The notes under the pieces were generated by a model that was not told the origin of the DNA, made no database searches, and saw only the letters and a list, made by a program, of their open reading frames with translations. Below, piece by piece: positions 51,701 to 60,806 of a DNA stretch of 64,000 nucleotides (its first letter is position 1; every line of letters begins with the position of its first letter). The position numbers and the translations under genes were made by a program. This DNA comes from Meandrina meandrites (Eukaryota; Cnidaria; Anthozoa; Scleractinia; Meandrinidae): NCBI GenBank assembly GCA_963693305.1, contig OY855904.1:40699417-40763416 (forward strand), given 5' to 3'.

Positions 51701-54700
51701 GCTTCGGTTAAGTTGCAATGTAATTTCCAGATCATAAGAAAACACGCGAAAAAACAACATGAAGTGACACAGTGTTTTAACAAATTTCTACGACCAATAA
51801 GTTAACTCTCGACAAACCAAAAAATGTTTTTGTGCTACTTTTTGCCAGAGACGGACTCCAAATCAAGGACAAAGAGAAACTCGCCCCCAGCCCTAATCCG
51901 TGGCAAATGGCACGAAGTTAAGTGGTTAACTACGGGATCATTACAATCTCCAAGGCGAACGAGCTCGGTTATTCCCCTTGAATTTCCGCAACTACCTTTA
52001 TACTGCCAGAAAGCACAACTCCTCCATTTTGTTGGAAAATGTGAACACTTCACGAGAACAACAAAAGTATGATTGACAAGTGCTGGATGGCGGCGAGGTT
52101 TTATAGGCCTCTTTTTGTTTCTGCTTTTTTCATTCCTAATACTTACCTTTATCATTTAGATAATTTTTTTTACAATTTAACAGAAATTATTTATCATTTT
52201 AATAAAGTGAGTTTTTTTGTATTTTAAAAGTGAGTGAAATTTTTACATTTGGAAACATCAAAAGGAAGATGTACCGGAAGTGGTCGAAAACAAAAAAATC
52301 AAAACAACCTACGTAAATAATGCACGCTTGGCTTCAATTAAACTGACACCAAAATGGTGCACACGAAGACAGCACATCATCAGACTCCTGACATCACGAA
52401 ACAATATTTAAAATTATTGACTCTTGGAATTATTTCTTGAGTTGGCACATAAAGTGGTTGGATTACAATGCGTGACACAAGTTTCAAATCAACGTTTAAG
52501 CCGATGTATTGTGTTCGGTTAATTTCTTCGGTTGCGTTGCCCGCTACTTTCTTTCATTTGTTCAGATTATCAGAATTATATGGTTTGTGCAAAGTGTTTT
52601 ATGGGCAATGGTTTCCATTCAAAACCTTTTGCGAATACTATGGTTGATGAAACCAGAAAGGAATGCGAAATCTAATTACATGGCGGACTTGACCTTGTGC
52701 AGTTGTATTGCAGGTAGGCGACAGTATATATATATATATTTGACTAGCTGGTGAGGTTTTCGGGTCTTAAATGATCTTTTGTTGTGTAAGCTGATATAAA
52801 GAAGTTTTGTTAAGCTAGGATGTTTGCGAAATATTGTGTTATTTATGCTGAATTTCATTCGCCGCGGAGCGACTTTCCTGTTCCAATGTACATAAACATG
52901 TTCGCAACAACGGTAAAGTTGCCGCCTCGCTGTGCAAAAAGTTCGCTTAAACCACAATATATTTTTACATTTCCATGCTCTTTGACTTCTTTTTAGTTGG
53001 TATGGATACAAATATTACGCGGAAGTAGTTGGACTTTTGCGCAATGGCTCGTTAAAAATGTGCATATTTGAGCCGTTGGCATTTATGGCGAAGTAGGCTG
53101 CAAACAAAAAATTATTTCGTATTGTAAGTTTCTTTTAAACGAACCTAAATTGTGTGCTTTGTATAAATAAAGGTCCAATTTAATCCAGGAAAGCTAAAAC
53201 AATTCAAAATATTTTGCAATTTTGAAGCGGTGAACTCGACAATTTTCCAATTTTTCACTTGTCGCCATTGCTAAAAATAGGCCAGTCGCGGTCCAATCGA
53301 AAAAAAATCATAAAAAAATTATTTTGCGATATTTGCAGAAACTAAGGTGATTTCATTTGCTTTCGAATTAAGATAGACTCGTGGGCAAAGTTTAAAGGAA
53401 ATTGTGTTCTCGATCCGAAATGCAGCAGACCGGAATTATGGCGACTGCCTCTTAAGCTTCACGGATCAAAATCACGATTTCGATTCGTAAATATAAATTA
53501 CAAACTACGCGTCAGACGGAAAAATCCTGCAAACAAAAACGAGTAAAACTACTCAGCGATACTGCACACCAAAATATTTTTTTAAGTGATCTATTATCCA
53601 GCCGCTCTTTTTGATACTCGATTGCATTTGTTTTGTTTCTCTTATCAGCAAGTGCGTTGAAATGATCTTGAAATCTTGTACTGGTAAACCACTACATATT
53701 TCGCCGATTTCGTTGCGAGTTACCTGTGTTTGGCTGAGTGAGTTCATATTTGCTTACCAGAACTGAAGAAAATTGAATCAGTTCTCTGCATAAAATTTTC
53801 TTAGGTATTTAGCAACGCATACGATAAAACAGAATTAGATTATCATGCAACCAAACCGCAGCGAAAAGAAAGAAGACGGTTCAAGACAACATTGTAAGCT
53901 TATTCTAAGTTAGCGTGCACCACTTCCCAAATAACAAACTGCCACAATTCTTACACAAAATCTGACCGTTACAAAACCGGCACCATCAATTTGCAGAGTT
54001 TCAGTGTTTTGCTGCCGTGACGGGATTTTCTCAGTTTTGCCTTGAGTTGATTATTTGCCCTTATCGTTTTGTATTAAATCAAAACAAGATCAAGGTCCTT
54101 TTTAGATTGAATAACTCATAAAGGTGTATTAATTAGTGTACAGTAAACATTGTAAAAAGTTTTACAAAGATCTGTTGCTCCCACGTGCGTACGTGAGGAA
54201 CCCAATAAAGTGCACTCGTCAATTTCGATTTAACCTCGAAATATGTTGACATCGCTTTCGTCAACAAAACCATGAGAGGTTTTTACATGTAAGATATTTT
54301 ATACTTAAAAGTTTAATCATGAGGGATGATTAAAAACTAATTTATTTTGTACCACTGTATAAGCTGAGAAATAGTGGGCTACTTAATATTTGGTAATGAT
54401 AAATGGGAGCTCCCCTTTTAGGCCTGCCTAAATCTATATATTAAAGAACATTGTATATATAACCTGTTCATTAGTTATACTGGAATAATGTTATGCAGTG
54501 CTTGGAAACCACAGAATGATACTGCACCTTTATTTATGGAGGCCTCTGACATTTACATGTAGTTATACTGAGTTCTAAAATAAAATTAAAATGTAAATAA
54601 AAAAATGAAGCTAACAATTTTGTTTATATTTGATTTCTGATAGAAGTGCACTGTCAATATTAGTGACTTTAATGGGGCATAAGACTTGGTAAAACCTAAA

Positions 54701-57700
54701 GCTCCGAAAGGAAACATTACTAGAACTATTTAAAAGACGTGTAATAATCCCAAACAAATGATGTCTTTGAAAACTTCATTTGCCCCTTGGCAAGTATCTG
54801 ACCAACGCTGGAATTAAGTGAACTTAGTTCCTCGGAGTACAGGTCATCCAGAGTCTTTGGCAAATCAACATTGGGCTTCTTAGAGATGTTCTCTTCATAG
54901 AAGGGAGGGATGAGAGCCAGGATAGCTGTTTTTTTTTTTTTTTTTCCCACAATAATGAAGACTAAAAAGTTCGAAGTTTGCTTGAGGTGGTTGGTAAATA
55001 GCTGGAGCTGATTATAAATAGTTTCAGTTTAAAATTCTATTTCCTTCGTGCTGCTTGCTGTGAGGGCTATTTCGTGATTTACCTGCAGATGGACAAGAAC
55101 ATGGCATATAAAACTTCCTGAAACGATAAAGCATTTCTCTTTGTCTCCCCTACGAGAATGAAGGAAAATGATACAAATCACTTACCTTTCCGATCAAAAT
55201 GGAAATATCTGGAGCTGCTTTTCCAGCGAATAAGTTTCTAACCCAGCCAGAAACGAAGAAGTGATACGACTGAAGACTTTTGTAATGCTTTTAGCTAAGT
55301 AGTTTACAATGTTGGGGAACTTTATCTCAGGCCATTTCTCCTCCGATTTCGAGAAAAAAAAAATAGCACTGACAGCATAAGGATCAATCCCTGCGATAAT
55401 CTGGAGTTTTTCATCATAAATCGTTTCGTTTGAGGCGCTCAGTAAGTTACGATACCCGCGGAGAAACGGAACACGATCGTCTTGTGAGGCCGCCATTTTG
55501 TGCTACCTTGCATGCAAGATGGCGGCGTAGTTACCGTTGCTGAGGGGTCACACGACTCGTGCAAAACCTCTTTACTAACTGTTTCCAGTGGAAATGTTAT
55601 AGTATTCAACAGTTTAGGAAACCATGGTAACTACTGGATGAATGCAATAACGCTGTAAGTTCATTTCAGCAAGAGATGCACAGTTTCCCACTGAAGAAAT
55701 CGCGTGAAACATCTAACTGTTACTTTAAAAGACTTTTTGAATTTTTAAAGCAGAAAAATACTCATCGTTGGTAACTGGTCGACGTAGTTCACTTCTTTTT
55801 CTCCCAGATTATTCGGACGCACTGGCACATAAAAGTACTCGGCAAATAGAAACTGAGACATGGACCAAGACAGAAAGACGGACAGACAAACGGACAACTT
55901 ATTGTACAACAAAACAGAACAAAATGAGTCTCACGGTTTATTGGGCAAAATATCCACACACCGTAGAATAAGCATCACCTCCGAATACACACCGCTCTTG
56001 AATAAGCTCAGTATTCGGGACAAAAAAAGTTAATATTAGCGCTGCCCCCTAATAAGCGCCGCGGTCCCGATGCGGCGTTTATTCGAGGGATCTCTGTAAA
56101 ACAGCACTGGAAATTTCATTTTATTAAAAGCGATGTTCTTCAGTTCAAAGTGATTATATTTCACCCCTCGCCCGTTAAGTTTTCTATCCAGAAAGTGCCA
56201 AAAGAGAAGAATGGTGACTGTCAAAAGACGCTTCTGTTAGTAACTGTAAAATGTTTGTGTAAATAGAAAATGTACCGTTAAATTAAAAGAAAAGAATTCT
56301 TTAGTCGCGTCCAGTTTTGTTAAATACGCGCTGTCCTCGAATAAGCGCTGCATTTGAGGCGCGAAAAATTTAATAAGCGTCGCGGCGCTTTTTCGAGTAA
56401 ATACGGTAGTGGTGTCCAGTAACTACCTAAACTGAAACTATTTTTCTCTAGGTGACATTTGAAGGAATAGTAGGATCTTCCTATACGGGCGACTTAGCCA
56501 TCGATGATGTCTCGATTAACAGTGGAAGTTGCCAGGGGCACACTGCACCTCCAACGTTTCCCACAACATCCTCACCAACGCCTTCATTGCTTTCAGTTTC
56601 ATCGATGTTTACGCCATCCAGTGACAAGCCTTCCTTCTCTTCCCCACGTTTACCAGGTATTGCTTATTGATGCCAGGTCCAAATAGCAAGTTATTTACTC
56701 AAACGTCCTTTATCTTGCTGCCAAACTGTCTTGGTATTTTTACATGTTCGAGGAAAATTAAGGTGTCTCTACAGTTTTTTCTGGACCATACCAAACATTT
56801 TCATTTGGCCGCTTAGCAAACTTCGCGGACTCGGATCGATGTGAAACTTACACCAGATATTGGAATTGGATTGAAGTTTGATATGATATATTTTTTAGGA
56901 AAATCGATATTTCCATGGCAACGACAAACAGAAAAACAAGATATCAGTTAAACTGGAATTCTACGCGAAAACGATTTGATGTAAAATAACTAACACCAGA
57001 ATCTGAAACTATGGTGTACTACAAATCAAATATACAAGAATAAAAAAATTCTGTATGTTTGATTTGGAATAAATCGAAATTATATTTCAAACCATGCTTT
57101 TTGCATTATAATGATAACCGGACCGAGACGCAGACACTGCTTTGATGAAATTACTTCGAAATAACACCAAAATGTGTATTTAACTTATCTTTCGTCGCCG
57201 TGAAAGTTTAGTTGATTTTCGTTATCGCGATCCCGAGAATTGGATTTTTTCATACGGTCCCTAGCAATGTAATTTTTAGTAAATTTTCTACTTTTCGCGC
57301 TTTTTCCAAAATCTCCGAAACGGCTCCAACGATTTTTTTTAAAACTTTCGCAACACCTGCTTGATAATGCAAGGAATTTAATTCCAAAGTTTTATTAACG
57401 TTGATTTACTGGAACACGTCCACATTTATCCTTAAAGAGGGCGTTCGAACCGACGAAAATGTTTCGTTACAAATTCAGCGTTCGCAATTTATGCTAAAAT
57501 ATTCAAATCAATGTGTTTTTACATTCCATCGAGTGAGCAAAAGAGTGAGGGAAAAAACACAATATTGAAAACAATAGCTATACGAACTGTATTTATCAAG
57601 ATGGAATGTAAAAAACATTGATTTGAATATTTTAGCATAAATTGCGAAAGCTGAATTTGTAACGCAACTTTTTCGTCGGTTCGAACGCCTTCTTTAAGGA

Positions 57701-60700
57701 TAACTTTGGACGTGTTCCAGTAAATCAACGTAAATAAAACTTTGGAGTTAAATTCTTTGCATTATCAAGCATGTATTGTGAAAGTTTTAAAAAAATCGTT
57801 GGAGCGGTTTTGGAGATTTTCGAAAAAGCGCTAAAAGTAGAAAATTTACCAAAAATAACATTCGTAGTGACCGTATGAAAAAATCCAATTCTCGGGATCG
57901 CGATAACGAAAATCAACGTAACTTTCACGGCGACGAAAGATAAGTTAAATACACATTTTGGTGTTATTTCGAAATAATTAAATCAAAGCAGTGTCTTCAA
58001 ATCGGTCCGTTTATCACTATAATGCAAAAAGCATGGTTTGCAATATAATTTCGATTTATTCGAAATCAAACATACATATTTTTTTTTATTCTTGTGTATT
58101 TGATATGCAGTACACCAAAGTTTCAGATACTGGTGTTAGTTTTTCTACGTCAAATCTTATTCCCGTAGAATTCAAGTTTAACTGATATCTAATTTTTCTG
58201 TTTATCGTTACCATGGAAATATCGATTTTCCTAAAAAATATATCATATCAAACTTCAATCCAATTCCAATATCTGGTGTAAATTTCACATCGATTCAAGT
58301 CCGGGAAGTTTGCTAAGTGGCCAAATGAAAATGTTTGGTATGGTCCAGAAAAAACTGTAGAGAGACACCTTAAAATCGACGAACATGTAAGCGATTGCAT
58401 GATTTAGATTATCGTCCCTCTCGAATGTCACATTAATCATTATAAAAAGTATAGTGTTGTTTTGGCTGAGGTCCGTTTGCTGCTAAAAACGGTCTTCTTT
58501 TAGTGACATGTCAGCGAATGAGGATCGTATAAGCACTCGTCTAGCTAAAAAATGTAAGAAGCGATAATCGGGAAAGGGTGGCAGTAAATAATCTAACCGG
58601 GAGCTGGGAGATGATTGTGTAGCAGCTACATAAAATCATGAGAATCTGTTTATTTATTGGCAACAACACAAAGTCGAAATATATTTTTGTATTTTAATTA
58701 TAATTGTAACTTTATAGTGCTATTTTTTTTTTCAACTCTTCTACCACAACTTCTTTCAATCCAGATATTTTCATATCCACCCTTACTCCAAAAACGCCAT
58801 CATTGAAGGAGACCCACGAATCAATCCTGTTGGAAGTTCGAGGCTTCCATATCAAAAAGGTATTTTTTTTTTTCATCCTTATTTTGACGAACGCTTATGT
58901 CCAGGACTAAACGCAGGTATTGATTAACAAACACTTCATATATGGCTGGGTTACTGGTCATTTTCATACTACTTCATATTTGACAGCATTATGTGTGTTT
59001 AGGTGAACTTTTATCACTGAGGACACCTTGTGATGCTTTTTGTAAAGCGCATCTCGTCAGCGTTCAATCCTGGACACATTGGCGAACGCTATAAAGAGGG
59101 GGAAATTGGGGTTTGCGGTATTGCGGTATTGGCCAATTTTTCATGCTGTATTTCGGTAATTTTAATCTCGAATTGCGGTATTGCGGTCTTCTCCGGTATC
59201 TGCGTTTTCTTTACGTTTTGGTCGACGATAGCCGGTATAAAAACGTATCCTTCACTTTTCCCCTACCATTTATAGCCGTTTCTGTTCGTTTCGGAAGCAA
59301 CCTGAAACAGCCTTATTTTGTCACACATTTTAATCTACAATTTGACCGTTTTGAACCAGTTTAAGGCCGTGTCATTGTTTCTACGGTCCCACCGTTCGAA
59401 TTTGCCTCTATTTTTGCCCTCGCGTCAACGAATGTACCAACTATACAGGCTTACTATGAGCTTGTAAATCACGAGCCGTCAGGCTAATTATGTGGTCCAT
59501 TGCTTAATTGAGTGCTTTAATACCTATTGTTGCATTGCTATTTGGACTTTTTCCATTGGCTATAATTAACTGGTATCGCTTTCCTTTGCAATTAATTAAT
59601 TGAAAACATGTGAAATTCAAGCCCTGTTTGAGTTAATGCCGGTATTTGTAAATACAATGTTGATAATATCTCATTTTATTTGTTTCACTGTCTTCTTGCC
59701 CTTGATTAGTGGAACGAACAAATGGAAAGTGACTTTAAAAGAAAAGTTGCAAGGGCGGCTACAGATTTCTGCGCTGCTACCGGAAGCCGATGTCACTTTA
59801 CTCCAACAAGGTAAAACCATACCAAAAGTTCAATACAAAACTTAGCTTTAACAACAAGTACAAGAATACGATGTCTCAAATACGTCTGGTTAGCTTGTAC
59901 AAAGTTAACATTTAGATTTAGGCAAGGCTAAAAGCTCAGCACCCCATGTGGGGGTGTAGAATGGTAAAATCCGAGACTCGCCGAGACGCTGAGACCCTCA
60001 TTTAAAATTCGAGACCGAGACTTAACTTTTTTGTCAAATCCGAGCCCGAGACGCCATGATCTAGAAATCCAAGCGCGAGACTGTTATACGGTAATTTACG
60101 AGGTAGAATTTATCGTATCACGGTAAGCCTACGTGTTTTCGATTGCTATGTTGAGCCGTTTACCATGATTATTCTTTGTTTTGCTGTTGTTGTTGTCGTT
60201 GTTTTGCGACGGATCACACAGATTAAACTTTCGCTTGGTTTGCGAGACTCTGAGGCTCAAATTTCAAAATTCGAGATTGAAGACCTGCCATATTTTTTGC
60301 GAGCTCGAGATTCCGAGACTCTAGTTTGTAACGCCGAGATTTCGAGACTCGCCTAAGCTTTGCCGAGACCCATGATTTTTCAAGGACCATTCTATACCCC
60401 TCCATGTATATATTTATTTTATTTATTGGATTTTACAGTGTTACCATTCTGATAAATAAGTATCGTGATCGTCTTTACATAGTTTTGTTCACGAGAGAGA
60501 CGCCAATATATATTTGGTGGTGTTGCCTTCTCACTTTTCTGGTCTCTGGTTGATTGACATCGCTACACTACATTGGGTTGCTCATGTACGCGCGTCAAAA
60601 TTTATAACTTTTCTGCAATAAATGCGGTGTGTACAGTTCGAATAACGTTTTCTGTGCACCAATTCACTAATATATCGCTACAAGTTATTAATTACATACA

Positions 60701-60759
60701 ATACTTACAACTAACTTATTTATTTATTAATTTACTTATTTATTTGTTTGTTTGTTTGC

Positions 60760-60806
<47 letters not shown>

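Larger units (their letters stand above)
47508..55567 (+). mobile_element. 8.06-kb DNA transposon with THAP-type transposase remnant
   Basis: Inverted ends GTTTTGCACGAGTC (left) and the same read from the right end, with a second shared block CGCCGCCATCTTGCATGC on each side. It contains a decayed transposase (47609-49123), a CCGTGCGT minisatellite, a 1-kb duplicated segment and two fragments of repeat X. The transposase type (THAP plus DDE_4-like) suggests a PIF/Harbinger-related IS4EU or ISL2EU element. Target duplication is unclear. It splits a duplicated MAM exon. Confidence 0.8.

Noticed and set aside
59600..59845. Long open frame covering exon 13 ([11 protein letters not shown] frame)
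   Set aside because: That frame does not match the phase of the neighbouring exons; the frame starting WNEQMESDF joins both sides correctly.
59945..60407. CGAGAC-rich region as a regulatory or coding repeat
   Set aside because: Inverted ends and a CATGT duplication show it is an ordinary MITE insertion.
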